Of a stretch of 64,000 bases of DNA, positions 39,243 through 47,340 are shown one piece after another. The number at the start of each line of letters is the position of its first letter. Position 1 is the stretch's first letter. Position numbers and translations under genes: made by a program. The notes beneath the pieces were generated by a model. That model saw only the letters and a program-made list of their open reading frames with translations, made no database searches and was not told where the DNA came from. Origin of the DNA: Oscillospiraceae bacterium (lineage in GTDB: Bacteria; Bacillota; Clostridia; Oscillospirales; Acutalibacteraceae); the NCBI GenBank assembly GCA_902790325.1, contig CADARP010000002.1, forward strand, positions 128,256 to 192,255. Direction: 5' to 3'.

Positions 39243-41345
39243 ATGCACAGATGCCTCGGCTGTATGCGGGAATTCGGCGAGGAATACGACGTCTGTCCGC
39301 ACTGCGGGTATATCGTCGGGACGGAAGCCGCGTCCAAAAACCATCTTGCGCCGGGTACGGTTCTGCAGGATCGCTATACCCTCGGCAAAGCGCTCGGACA
39401 GGGCGGTTTCGGCATCACGTATATCGCGTGGGACAACAAGATCGGCCGTGCGGTCGCGATCAAAGAGTATATGCCGAACGCGCTCGCGTCGCGCATGACG
39501 GGTGAAAAGGAGATTTCGTGCTACAACGAGGAAGCGCGGCGGCAGTTCGATCTGGGTCTTGCGAAGACGCGCAAAGAGGCGCATGCGCTCTCGCGGTTTG
39601 ACAAGCTGGAAAGTGTCGTCAAAGTCTATGACTGTATCGAGGAAAACGGCACGGCGTATATCGTCATGGAGCTGCTGCGCGGCAGGACGGTCAAGGAGAT
39701 CATCGCCGAGCGCGGCAGGCTGTCTTTTGCGCAGACGATGCGCATCATGACGCCGGTTCTCGGGACGCTCGACGCGATGCACGGGGTCGGGATGATCCAC
39801 CGCGACGTCGCGCCGGACAACATCTTCGTGTGCGAGGACGGCAAGATCAAACTGCTGGATTTCGGCGCGGCGCGCGTTGTCAGCGATACGGACGAAAAGA
39901 CGCTGTCCGTGATGCTCAAGGCGGGTTACGCCCCGGTCGAACAGTACAGCAGCAAGGCGAAGCAGGGCGCGTTCACCGACGTTTACGCCGCATGTGCCGC
40001 GATGTATAAAATGCTCACGGGCGAGACGCCGCCGGACAGCTTTACGCGCGACAAGGACGGCAGCGACCTCAAAGCGCTGACGCAGACCGACGTGCCGCAA
40101 AGCGCGCAGGAAACGATCCGGCACGGCATGGCGCTGAACGCCGCCGACCGCATCCAAAGCGCAAAAGAGCTGCTGGACGCGCTGCGGAAGGACCTGCCGG
40201 AAAACGTCGAAGGCATCGACCCGAAGCAATTTTTGAAAAATTATAGAAAACGGAAGATTAAAAAGAGGGGTATTGTTTCTTTAGGTATATTAATAATCAC
40301 TGTTACGGCTATTAGCCTCCTACTTGCTTTACAAAACAAGGAATCAATTTCCACCTTAACAGAAGCTGAATCAATTAACTTCGCTAAAAATGATACAGAA
40401 GAATCAAATACATCGATAACAGAACAATCTGTTTCGGAAGCGGCAACTATAGATGATGACGGTGTAACAGCGGATATCCTACGAGAAAAACTAACGAAAG
40501 AATCAGAGAAAGAAGTGCTGTCATTCTCTTGTCAAGACTACAACGGGGATGGAGAATTAGAAGCTTTTGCTGTTTTAGATTATGGCAACGGCAACACTGA
40601 GAATAAAAACCAAATCTGGTTTGTGAATAAAAAACAGTCTTCATATGTAGCAACCTTATTCGCATTTGGAAATGGGAAAGAAAACTCAACTATCCCAATT
40701 AATACAAGCGGCACAAAATATGCATACTGTCAATATACTGTTGGAGCAGACGGATCAAGTTATTACCAAGTATTTTATGTTAATCACAATGGCGATTGGA
40801 TGGATTCGGGACTTTCAATCACTAAAGAAAGTGGATATGAAACTGTGCCATGCGATATACCATCATTTTGCACATTATATGAGGATCAATCACGTGAATG
40901 GATACTTGTTGACTATGGTAATAAGACAGCAGGAATGTATCACACAGAGGATTTACAATATGTTTACTTTGATGAGAAAAAGGATGCCTTTATCGAATTA
41001 GGGGCAATAGAAATAAAAAAAGAGGATGCTTTAAGGATTAAGGGAACGCAGAGTGCGTTTGATAAAATACCTACAAATGCCAGTATTAAGTATATCCTTT
41101 ATCGAGATGATGGTAGAATGGGATGCATTAATATCGTATTCTCATATCAGAAAAATGATCCATACAATGATTCAGGGAAATACACAGCTACCGATTGTGT
41201 TACAGCATTCATTCAAAATCAAGAAGTCAGTCAGATTAATCACTCTATTTCGAAACTTTATAATAACGAAATGATTGACAGATTTGTCTCCATTAAACTA
41301 TCTGACAGGTTGGAAGTGACATATCCTAAGAAATTTCCGTTTTGA
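39243..41345 (+). CDS. Zinc-ribbon membrane Ser/Thr protein kinase with AT-rich ectodomain
   Basis: 700 residues. Zinc ribbon (CLGC...CPHC, residues 4-21), then a complete kinase domain: loop GQGGFG, Lys74 (VAIKEY), HRD at 186-188 with Asn193, and DFG at 206-208. All catalytic residues are present. A membrane segment (GIVSLGILIITVTAISLLLAL, ~335-358) is followed by an outside domain of ~340 residues not recognised (SCQDYNGDGELEAFAVLDYG looks calcium-binding or dockerin-like). From about 40230 the DNA turns abruptly AT-rich, so the sensor half seems to come from elsewhere. GGGAGAG before the ATG. Confidence 0.87.
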   Translation: MHRCLGCMREFGEEYDVCPHCGYIVGTEAASKNHLAPGTVLQDRYTLGKALGQGGFGITYIAWDNKIGRAVAIKEYMPNALASRMTGEKEISCYNEEARRQFDLGLAKTRKEAHALSRFDKLESVVKVYDCIEENGTAYIVMELLRGRTVKEIIAERGRLSFAQTMRIMTPVLGTLDAMHGVGMIHRDVAPDNIFVCEDGKIKLLDFGAARVVSDTDEKTLSVMLKAGYAPVEQYSSKAKQGAFTDVYAACAAMYKMLTGETPPDSFTRDKDGSDLKALTQTDVPQSAQETIRHGMALNAADRIQSAKELLDALRKDLPENVEGIDPKQFLKNYRKRKIKKRGIVSLGILIITVTAISLLLALQNKESISTLTEAESINFAKNDTEESNTSITEQSVSEAATIDDDGVTADILREKLTKESEKEVLSFSCQDYNGDGELEAFAVLDYGNGNTENKNQIWFVNKKQSSYVATLFAFGNGKENSTIPINTSGTKYAYCQYTVGADGSSYYQVFYVNHNGDWMDSGLSITKESGYETVPCDIPSFCTLYEDQSREWILVDYGNKTAGMYHTEDLQYVYFDEKKDAFIELGAIEIKKEDALRIKGTQSAFDKIPTNASIKYILYRDDGRMGCINIVFSYQKNDPYNDSGKYTATDCVTAFIQNQEVSQINHSISKLYNNEMIDRFVSIKLSDRLEVTYPKKFPF

Positions 41346-41388
41346 TAATTCGTGCTCGAATCACGCTTGCTTTTCCACCGATGCCACG

Positions 41389-41425
41389 ATCCCGCCTGCA
41401 ACTATTTGCTGCAAGCGGGATTTTG
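41389..41425 (+). terminator. Terminator of the Ser/Thr kinase
   Basis: ATCCCGCCTGCA (41389-41400) pairs with TGCAAGCGGGAT (41410-41421), one mismatch, then TTTT. It could also serve the minus strand. Confidence 0.75.
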
Positions 41426-41452
41426 TGTGGGGACAAAGATGCACTGTACATT

Positions 41453-41707
41453 TCAGATGTAGATGGCGTCTTCTGATCTCCATCCGCAGAACCAGTCGTC
41501 GAAGGTGTGCTTCAGCATCAGTTCCGGCGGCGAGAATAATTCTATGGCAGTGGAGTTGTTCAAAGCGACCGTGCCGTGGCACATGGCAAGCTCACCACCG
41601 GTGCCCGGCCGATGCTTTATTACCTCTGTGGGTTTTGCTATGTAGTCTTTCAGAGGCCTGGTGAGACCGATCTCTGCGGTCTTTTCCCAATCCTCCGGGT
41701 TAGTCAC
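41453..41707 (-). CDS. Small hypothetical protein or gene remnant
   Basis: 84 residues from GTG at 41707; the frame stays open to about 41775. The text has a mixed, non-repetitive composition (TNPEDWEKTAEIGLTRPLKD; CHGTVALNNSTAIELFSPPE; HTFDDWFCGWRSEDAIYI) that looks coding rather than a shadow. No ribosome site is visible, so it may be the tail of a longer lost gene. Not recognised. Confidence 0.35.
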   Translation of the reverse strand: MTNPEDWEKTAEIGLTRPLKDYIAKPTEVIKHRPGTGGELAMCHGTVALNNSTAIELFSPPELMLKHTFDDWFCGWRSEDAIYI

Positions 41708-41781
41708 ATAGTACCCATATTTAAACCGCCAACCCGTCCATTTTGCGGCGGGTTGTGCTTTTGTTTGGGGGATTTAATCAA

Positions 41782-41829
41782 TTCTTAAGGATTTCGCACG
41801 TTGTATCTTAATCATTGGTTCGCTATAAT
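41782..41829 (+). promoter_or_regulatory. Regulated promoter of microprotein A (TTCTTAAG boxes)
   Basis: Box TTCTTAAG (41782-41789), a second box ATCTTAAT 23 bases later (41805-41812) over the -35 region, and -10 TATAAT (41824-41829) 19 bases after that. The same boxes at the same distances occur before microprotein B. Confidence 0.75.
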
Positions 41830-41863
41830 AGGCTTGTAAATAAAACACAGGGGAGAGAAAAAT

Positions 41864-41962
41864 ATGATTTCCATTCTGATTTCGGGTATCCTTTTCATTC
41901 CGGCGATCGTCGGCGTCAGCGCAGTCATGCTCAGCAAAGACAACGAAACGCTCTGCATCTGA
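41864..41962 (+). CDS. 32-residue hydrophobic microprotein A
   Basis: Starts MISILISGILFIPAIVG, then a short polar tail (SKDNETLCI). One membrane helix. GGGGAGAG before the ATG; own promoter and terminator, so it is a single-gene transcript directly ahead of the two-component system. It aligns without gaps to microprotein B at 44963 (ILISG-LF-PA--GV). Likely a membrane-active regulator or effector of the sensor kinase; function unknown. Confidence 0.7.
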   Translation: MISILISGILFIPAIVGVSAVMLSKDNETLCI

Positions 41963-41984
41963 TTCAACCATTCCGACGAAGGAA

Positions 41985-42034
41985 AACGAGATAAAAACCG
42001 TGTGCGCAGCGATTTTTATCTCGTTGTTCTTTTT
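41985..42034 (+). terminator. Terminator of microprotein A
   Basis: AACGAGATAAAAA (41985-41997) pairs perfectly with TTTTTATCTCGTT (42013-42025), then GTTCTTTTT. Confidence 0.85.
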
Positions 42035-42042
42035 ACGGCGGC

Positions 42043-42071
42043 TTGCAATCGTCCGCCGTTTCCTGTATAAT
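42043..42071 (+). promoter_or_regulatory. Promoter of the two-component system
   Basis: -35 TTGCAA (42043-42048), 17-base spacer, -10 TATAAT (42066-42071). No TTCTTAAG box here. Confidence 0.8.
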
Positions 42072-42102
42072 TCAATCGAACGGCAAATAAGGAGGAAAAG
42101 AT

Positions 42103-42813
42103 ATGTATAATGTTCTCGTCTGCGACGACGAAAAAGACATCGTGCGCGCACTGCATGTGTACCTGGCCGGAGAAGGCTATAACGTCCTGGATGCGTATAA
42201 CGGCAAACAGGCGCTCGAGATACTGGAGAAGCAGGAGATCCATCTCGTGCTGATGGACGTGATGATGCCGGAGATGGACGGCATATCCGCTGTCGTGGAG
42301 CTGCGGCAGAAGAGCAACGTTCCGGTGATCCTGCTGACGGCGAAGAGCGAGTTCTCCGACAAGGTGCTGGGTCTGAACATCGGCGCGGACGACTATATCA
42401 CCAAACCTTTCGACCCCGCCGAGGTCATGGCGCGCGTCAAGAGCCAGCTTCGCCGGTACGTCGTGCTCGGCAACAGCCGCGACCGCGCCTCTTCGGGCGC
42501 CGCGCTGCGCTGCGGCGGGATCGAGATGGACGATGACGCCAAGCAGGTGCGCATCGACGGCGAGCCGGTCAGCCTGACGCCGATCGAATACGACATTCTG
42601 AAGTGCTTTTTGCAGAACCAGGGCAAGGTCCTCTCGCACAAGGAGATCTATCAGAACGTCTGGAAGGACGACCCGTTCGGCAGCGAGAACAACACCGTGC
42701 TCGTGCATATCCGTCATCTGCGGCAGAAGATCGAGATCAATCCTGCCGAGCCGCGCTACATCGTCGCGGTCTGGGGACACGGATATAAAATGGATAAGAG
42801 GAACGACGCATGA
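42103..42813 (+). CDS. OmpR/PhoB-family response regulator
   Basis: 236 residues. Receiver domain with acidic pocket CDDE (8-10), phospho-acceptor Asp52 (LVLMDVMMPEMDG), and ILLTAKSE and DDYITKPFDP (Lys). The C-terminal winged helix has VSLTPIEYDILKCFLQNQGKVLSHKEIYQNVW and a final RHLRQKIE...GHGYKM. It should bind direct repeats about 11 bases apart, such as the TTCTTAAG boxes before the flanking microproteins. The stop overlaps the kinase start (ATGA). Confidence 0.93.
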   Translation: MYNVLVCDDEKDIVRALHVYLAGEGYNVLDAYNGKQALEILEKQEIHLVLMDVMMPEMDGISAVVELRQKSNVPVILLTAKSEFSDKVLGLNIGADDYITKPFDPAEVMARVKSQLRRYVVLGNSRDRASSGAALRCGGIEMDDDAKQVRIDGEPVSLTPIEYDILKCFLQNQGKVLSHKEIYQNVWKDDPFGSENNTVLVHIRHLRQKIEINPAEPRYIVAVWGHGYKMDKRNDA

Positions 42814-44792
42814 AGATCCTGCTTAAAACAACGACCGACCGCGTCACGGCGATGTTCCTGTTCATCCTGTTCATGGAGATCTCCGTGTCGCTCGTGCTGG
42901 GCATAAGCTGTATGTACGACTACCACTTCTACGCGTCGGACTACAAGACCTACGCGACGCAGGCGGCGTTCGGCGTGAAGAGCGAGGCGGAGATCGACAA
43001 CATCGCCTCGTACGCGGTGCTGTACCGAAAGCAGCAGAGCGGTGCGGAGCTGACGGCACAGGAACGCAGCGAACTCTCTCTGTACGAGAAAAGATATGTG
43101 CCCGGCATGACCAACGCGCGCTTCGAGGTCTATGCCGACGGCGGCGTGCAGCCGCTGCTGCGCTTCATGCCGCAGGACGGCGGGACGGACGATTTTACGT
43201 TCCGGCGGTTTGCCGAGCGCACGGTGTATGACGAGAACGGTACGCCGACCGATCTTTCCGTCCGTTTCTTCCTCATGCCGGAACTGACGGCCAAGGATTC
43301 CTTCCGCCTGGTCGCGGAGCTTGTGCACATCGCCGTCATGATCCGCTACCCGATCGTGGTGATGCTGGTGCTGACGGTGATCCTGGCGCTGCTGATCCTG
43401 GGCGCGCTGATGAGCAGCGTGGAGGTGACGGACGCAAACGGCAATTTCAAGCGGGAGAACTTCATCGACCGCATCCCGCTGGATCTTTTGATTCTGATGC
43501 TGCTGTTCGTGTTCGGCTTCTTCGGCGTGCTTGTGGCGCTGACGGCCGTCGCGGACGTGAAATCGACCAACATTGTGCTGTGGAACGCGGTCATCCTGAT
43601 CATCTCGTTCTTCCTGATCGTGGTCGCCATGGTGTTCAACCTGTCGCTCGCGTCGCGCGTCAAGCGCGGCCACGTCTACCGCAACACGCTGGTGTTCCGC
43701 GTCATTGCCCGCATCCGCAAGATGGCCGGCAAGGAAAACGACGGCTATTTCAAAGTTCCGTTCATCGGCAAGGCGCTGCTGACGGTCGGTCTGGCTGTGC
43801 TGGCGGAGCTGATCGTGCTGCTGTTCTTTTTGTATTCCTACTATACCAACGAGAGCGGGCTGCTGCACGATTTCAAATTCATCTACTATGTCTGCTTCTG
43901 GGCGGCGGGCCGCTTCATCCTGATCCCGGTCTTTTTCATGATGGCGCTGAACCTGAGCCGCATCCGTGAAAACGGCGCGCGTCTGGCGGAGGGCGATTAC
44001 GCCTTCGACGCGGACTCGCAGATCATGTTCGGCGATTTCCGCCAGATCAACGCGAACCTGACCAAGATCCGCGAGGACATGATGGACGCCGCCGAGGAAA
44101 AGAACCGCAGCTATCAGATGCGCAGCGAGCTGATCACCAACATTTCACATGACATCAAAACGCCGCTGACGTCGATCGTCAACTACGTCGATCTGCTCAA
44201 GCGCACGGGAACGGATGACGAGACCGCGGCGGAATATATGGAGATACTGCAAACACAGTCGGTCAAGCTCAAGAAGCTGCTGGAAAACCTGATCGAGGTC
44301 TCCAAGCTGACCGCCGGCGACATCTCCGTGCAGATGGACAGCCTGGACGTTGTGACGTTCGTGGAGCAGACCGTGTCGGAGTTTGCCGACCGTCTCGAGG
44401 CCGCGCAGTTGGAGTTCGTGACGGCATTCGCCGCACCGGAGATGCAGATCTTTGCCGACGGCGACAAGCTCTGGCGCGTGTTCGAGAACCTGATCGGCAA
44501 TATCCTCAAGTATGCGCAGACGGGTACGCGTGTGTATCTGGACGTCGCATGGGAGGGTCGCGACCGTGTGCGCATCACGTTCAAGAACGTCTCCCGTGAT
44601 CCCATCCACGTCTCCGGCGAGGAGCTGACGCGCCGCTTTGCGCGCGCCGACGCCTCGCGCCATTCGGAAGGGTACGGACTCGGCCTCTCGATCGCGCAGA
44701 GTCTGACGCAGATCCAGGGCGGCACGTTCGACGTGACGGTCGACGGCGACCTGTTCCGCGTGGACATGACCTTCCAGAAAGCGGAAGGATAA
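42810..44792 (+). CDS. Multi-pass sensor histidine kinase
   Basis: 660 residues. An N-terminal membrane helix, an outside loop of ~130 residues, then five more membrane segments (~170-390: IRYPIVVMLVLTVILALLIL; IPLDLLILMLLFVFGFFGVL; WNAVILIISFFLIVVAMVFN; LAVLAELIVLLFFLYSYYTN; CFWAAGRFILIPVFFMMALN). A HAMP-like linker follows, then HisKA with phospho-His447 (ITNISHDIKTPLTSIVNY) and a HATPase domain (ENLIGNILKYAQ; GLGLSIAQSLTQIQGG). The six-helix sensor part is unusual for an OmpR partner and suggests sensing in the membrane. Partner of the regulator before it. Confidence 0.9.
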   Translation: MKILLKTTTDRVTAMFLFILFMEISVSLVLGISCMYDYHFYASDYKTYATQAAFGVKSEAEIDNIASYAVLYRKQQSGAELTAQERSELSLYEKRYVPGMTNARFEVYADGGVQPLLRFMPQDGGTDDFTFRRFAERTVYDENGTPTDLSVRFFLMPELTAKDSFRLVAELVHIAVMIRYPIVVMLVLTVILALLILGALMSSVEVTDANGNFKRENFIDRIPLDLLILMLLFVFGFFGVLVALTAVADVKSTNIVLWNAVILIISFFLIVVAMVFNLSLASRVKRGHVYRNTLVFRVIARIRKMAGKENDGYFKVPFIGKALLTVGLAVLAELIVLLFFLYSYYTNESGLLHDFKFIYYVCFWAAGRFILIPVFFMMALNLSRIRENGARLAEGDYAFDADSQIMFGDFRQINANLTKIREDMMDAAEEKNRSYQMRSELITNISHDIKTPLTSIVNYVDLLKRTGTDDETAAEYMEILQTQSVKLKKLLENLIEVSKLTAGDISVQMDSLDVVTFVEQTVSEFADRLEAAQLEFVTAFAAPEMQIFADGDKLWRVFENLIGNILKYAQTGTRVYLDVAWEGRDRVRITFKNVSRDPIHVSGEELTRRFARADASRHSEGYGLGLSIAQSLTQIQGGTFDVTVDGDLFRVDMTFQKAEG

Positions 44793-44804
44793 GCAAGGAA
44801 AAAT

Positions 44805-44876
44805 CCCCTGTCCTTTGACGGATTCGGCCGATTGCTGCGGCTGCGAAATCCGTCGACGGACAGGGGTTGTTTTTTC
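44805..44876 (+). terminator. Terminator of the two-component system
   Basis: CCCCTGTCC...GACGGATT pairs with AATCCGTC...GGACAGGGG around an inner GC stem, then TTGTTTTTTC. The T-run runs into the first TTCTTAAG box of the next promoter. Confidence 0.88.
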
Positions 44877-44932
44877 TTAAGGAATTCTTAAGTATTTGCA
44901 TCATTGTTTCTTAAAAATTCAGATGCTATAAT
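44874..44932 (+). promoter_or_regulatory. Regulated promoter of microprotein B (three TTCTTAAG boxes)
   Basis: TTCTTAAG at 44874-44881 and 44885-44892 (11-base period), then TTCTTAAA at 44908-44915 (23 bases on), and -10 TATAAT at 44927-44932 (19 bases on). The last two distances equal those before microprotein A. The stretch from -10 onward (TATAATAGGCTTGTAAATAA) is identical in both. Confidence 0.8.
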
Positions 44933-44962
44933 AGGCTTGTAAATAAAACAGAGGAGGAAATA

Positions 44963-45061
44963 ATGATGGCGATTCTGATTTCGGGAGTACTCTTTGCACC
45001 GGCGTTTCTGGGAGTTTGTCTGGCTATGTTCGGACAGGAAGGCACGCGTGCCGCGCACTGA
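44963..45061 (+). CDS. 32-residue hydrophobic microprotein B
   Basis: Starts MMAILISGVLFAPAFLGV, tail FGQEGTRAAH. Same length and plan as microprotein A, with about 40% identical residues in the membrane part and an unrelated polar tail. GAGGAGG before the ATG. Own promoter with the TTCTTAAG boxes and own terminator. Together A and B bracket the two-component genes and are the probable targets of its regulator. Confidence 0.7.
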   Translation: MMAILISGVLFAPAFLGVCLAMFGQEGTRAAH

Positions 45062-45375
45062 GGACGGGATGTCCGCGCTGACGGGAGCGGCTGAGCCGCG
45101 TTCGGATGCTGCGGAACGTCCAAAGCGTATCCGCAGCAAAACAGACAAGAGAAAAAACTCCGCGTTCGGGATTCTATCCTGCAATGCGGAGCTTTTCTTT
45201 GTTTGTGCGGCGCCCGGGAAGCCGCCGCAAACCGGACGCGCACCTTGTCCGAATCCGCTTTCGTCATGATGCACAAAAACAATTTGGCTTACACCGACGA
45301 AAACGCGGGATTTTTGTGCAGTCTGACGAAAAGCCTTGCGCGACTGCCCGCATATGCCGATTGTGCGGCGCAGCC
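45062..45375. other. Intergenic region with terminator of microprotein B
   Basis: CTCCGCGTT (45158-45166) pairs with AATGCGGAG (45183-45191), then CTTTTCTTTG, the probable terminator. The remaining bases hold open frames with no coding character; nothing else is seen. Confidence 0.6.
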
Positions 45376-45404
45376 TTGATTCTTATGCGGGATTATGCTA
45401 TACT
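45376..45404 (+). promoter_or_regulatory. Promoter of the heptose/surface-sugar operon
   Basis: -35 TTGATT (45376-45381), 17-base spacer, -10 TATACT (45399-45404). Confidence 0.8.
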
Positions 45405-45464
45405 ATTTTTCTAAACAAAAGCCGCCGGCTGTCGGGCGGCAAAGCACGGAAAAGGGGAGACTGT

Positions 45465-46343
45465 ATGATCCTGATCTTCGGCTGCGGCATTCTCGGCCGG
45501 CACCTGCTGCGCGCGCTGCCGGACGGCAGCGAGACGATCGCTGCGGTGAACGCGCACGCAATAAGCCCGGCGCAGCCGCTGTCGGAGCGGATCGTGTACC
45601 GCGTCTGCGACGTGCGCTCCGGGACGGATCTCGCGGCGCTTGCGGCATTCTGCGGCAGCGAGCCGCTGACGGTGTACTATTTCGCGGCGATGCACAACAT
45701 CGACGCCGTGTTCACCGACCCTGCCGCGGCATATGCGGTCAACGTGGACGGCCTTCGCGCGTTCCTGTCGTGCGGGCTTTCGATCCGGCAGCTCTTTTTT
45801 GCGTCGACCGACTGCGTCTACGGCGAAAACGACGCGCTGCATCCGCGTTTCGGGGAGGACGATCCGCTGCACCCGATCAACGTCTACGGCGCACAGAAAG
45901 CCGAGGCCGAGCAGATCGTGCGCGCACACGGCTTCACCGTGCTGCGGTTCCCGTTCCTGTTCGGACCGTCGCTGTGCGAAAAGCCGAATTTCTACGACAC
46001 ATCCGTGCGCAAGCTGCAAAGCGGCACGCCGATCGACATGATCGACGGCATGACGCGCTCGGCGCTGAGTTACCGAACGGCGGCGCAGCTGCTGGTGCGG
46101 CTGTCGGCGCTGCCGCTGCCGGCGGGCGAGACGATCAACGTCTGCGGCGACCGCGGCTTCGGCAAGTACGAGATCGGTCTTCTGCTCGCCGAAAAGGTCG
46201 GCTGTTCCGCATCGCTCGTACACAAGCTTTCCGCGCGGGAGGGCGAGCGGTTCTTCAAAGACAGACGCGCCGACTCTGCCTGTATGGACAACACGAAGCT
46301 CAAGCGGTTGCTGGGGCTGCAAAGTATAGAATTGGAGGTCTGA
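45465..46343 (+). CDS. NAD-dependent epimerase/dehydratase (SDR family)
   Basis: 292 residues. Rossmann start MILIFGCGILGRHLLRAL (GxGxLG), an active-site Tyr-Lys pair in HPINVYGAQKAEAEQIV (YxxxK), and a Ser/Thr in FFASTDCVYG. Resembles dTDP-4-dehydrorhamnose-reductase-like or UDP-sugar-modifying enzymes. First gene of a rightward operon with two heptose-type genes, so it may finish a nucleotide-activated sugar. GGGGAGA before the ATG; the longer open frame upstream has no coding signs. Confidence 0.83.
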   Translation: MILIFGCGILGRHLLRALPDGSETIAAVNAHAISPAQPLSERIVYRVCDVRSGTDLAALAAFCGSEPLTVYYFAAMHNIDAVFTDPAAAYAVNVDGLRAFLSCGLSIRQLFFASTDCVYGENDALHPRFGEDDPLHPINVYGAQKAEAEQIVRAHGFTVLRFPFLFGPSLCEKPNFYDTSVRKLQSGTPIDMIDGMTRSALSYRTAAQLLVRLSALPLPAGETINVCGDRGFGKYEIGLLLAEKVGCSASLVHKLSAREGERFFKDRRADSACMDNTKLKRLLGLQSIELEV

Positions 46344-46344
46344 C

Positions 46345-47322
46345 ATGCTGATAACCAGAGCGCCGTTCCGCGTCTCTTTTTTTGGCGGCGGCACGGATTT
46401 TTACGACTACTATTCTGTTCACGGCGGTCAGGTCCTCTCCACCACGATCGACAAATACTGCTATGTGACGCTGCGCGATCTGCCGCCGTATTTCGACTAC
46501 CGGAATCAGGCGACCTATTCCGTGATCGAGCGGTTCAACTCGCCGCGTGAGGCGCGGCATCCGCTGATCCGCGCGGCGCTGGAGTATATCCCGACCGACC
46601 GCATCCTGCTCAATTATATCGGTGATCTTCCGGCGCGGTCCGGCATCGGGTCGAGCTCCTCGTTTGCGGTCGCGCTTCTGCAGGGGCTGCACAAACTGCA
46701 CGCGCAAGACGTGGACCGCATGACGCTGGCGAAGGAAGCAATCTATCTGGAGCGCGAGATGTGCAAAGAGAGCGGCGGCGTGCAGGATCAGCTTGCCGCG
46801 GCGTTCGGAGGACTGAACGTCATCAAAATGTCGGCGGACGGTTACGAAGTCTGTCCCGTCCGGATCCCGGCGGACAGCAGAAACCGGCTGCAGGAAAACC
46901 TGATCCTTGCCTTTACGGGGACAACGCGTCTGTCCGGTCTGGTCGCCGAGGAACAGCAGAAGAACATCAAGGATAAAATACCCGTCCTGCATGAAATGAA
47001 GGCGATGACGGACGAGGCGCTGCAGCTTTTGCAGGACGGACAGACAGACGATTTCGGACGGCTGCTGCACGAGGAATGGCTGCTCAAGCGCACGCTGTCC
47101 AGCCAGATCTCGACCGATGCGATCGACGCGCTCTACGCGCAGATGCTGCACGCCGGCGCCTACGGCGGCAAGCTCCTGGGCGCGGGCAGCGGCGGCTATC
47201 TGCTGCTGTATGTCCCGCTCGAACAGCGCGCGCAGTTCTGCCGGCAGTTCCCGACAGTCCGCTTTGTGCCGTTCGCATTTGAGGATTCCGGCGTCAACGT
47301 CGTATTTGAAAGCGACGTGTGA
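46345..47322 (+). CDS. hddA: GHMP kinase, D-glycero-D-manno-heptose 7-phosphate kinase type
   Basis: 325 residues. ITRAPFRVSFFGGGTDFYDY is the N-terminal HddA-like motif, and PARSGIGSSSSFAVALLQGL the GHMP phosphate loop. CKESGGVQDQLAAAFGGLN holds the catalytic Asp, and GAYGGKLLGAGSGGYLLLYV is the C-terminal loop. It phosphorylates a sugar at C1 using ATP, in GDP-heptose synthesis when the substrate is heptose 7-phosphate; fucokinase-like activity is the alternative. One base separates it from the gene before. Confidence 0.82.
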   Translation: MLITRAPFRVSFFGGGTDFYDYYSVHGGQVLSTTIDKYCYVTLRDLPPYFDYRNQATYSVIERFNSPREARHPLIRAALEYIPTDRILLNYIGDLPARSGIGSSSSFAVALLQGLHKLHAQDVDRMTLAKEAIYLEREMCKESGGVQDQLAAAFGGLNVIKMSADGYEVCPVRIPADSRNRLQENLILAFTGTTRLSGLVAEEQQKNIKDKIPVLHEMKAMTDEALQLLQDGQTDDFGRLLHEEWLLKRTLSSQISTDAIDALYAQMLHAGAYGGKLLGAGSGGYLLLYVPLEQRAQFCRQFPTVRFVPFAFEDSGVNVVFESDV

Positions 47323-47340
47323 CGACAGACAGGTGACGAT

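Noticed and set aside
41361..41664. Several short open frames on both strands behind the kinase
   Set aside because: Apart from the minus-strand frame reported with low confidence, they cross the terminator hairpin or overlap it as shadows.
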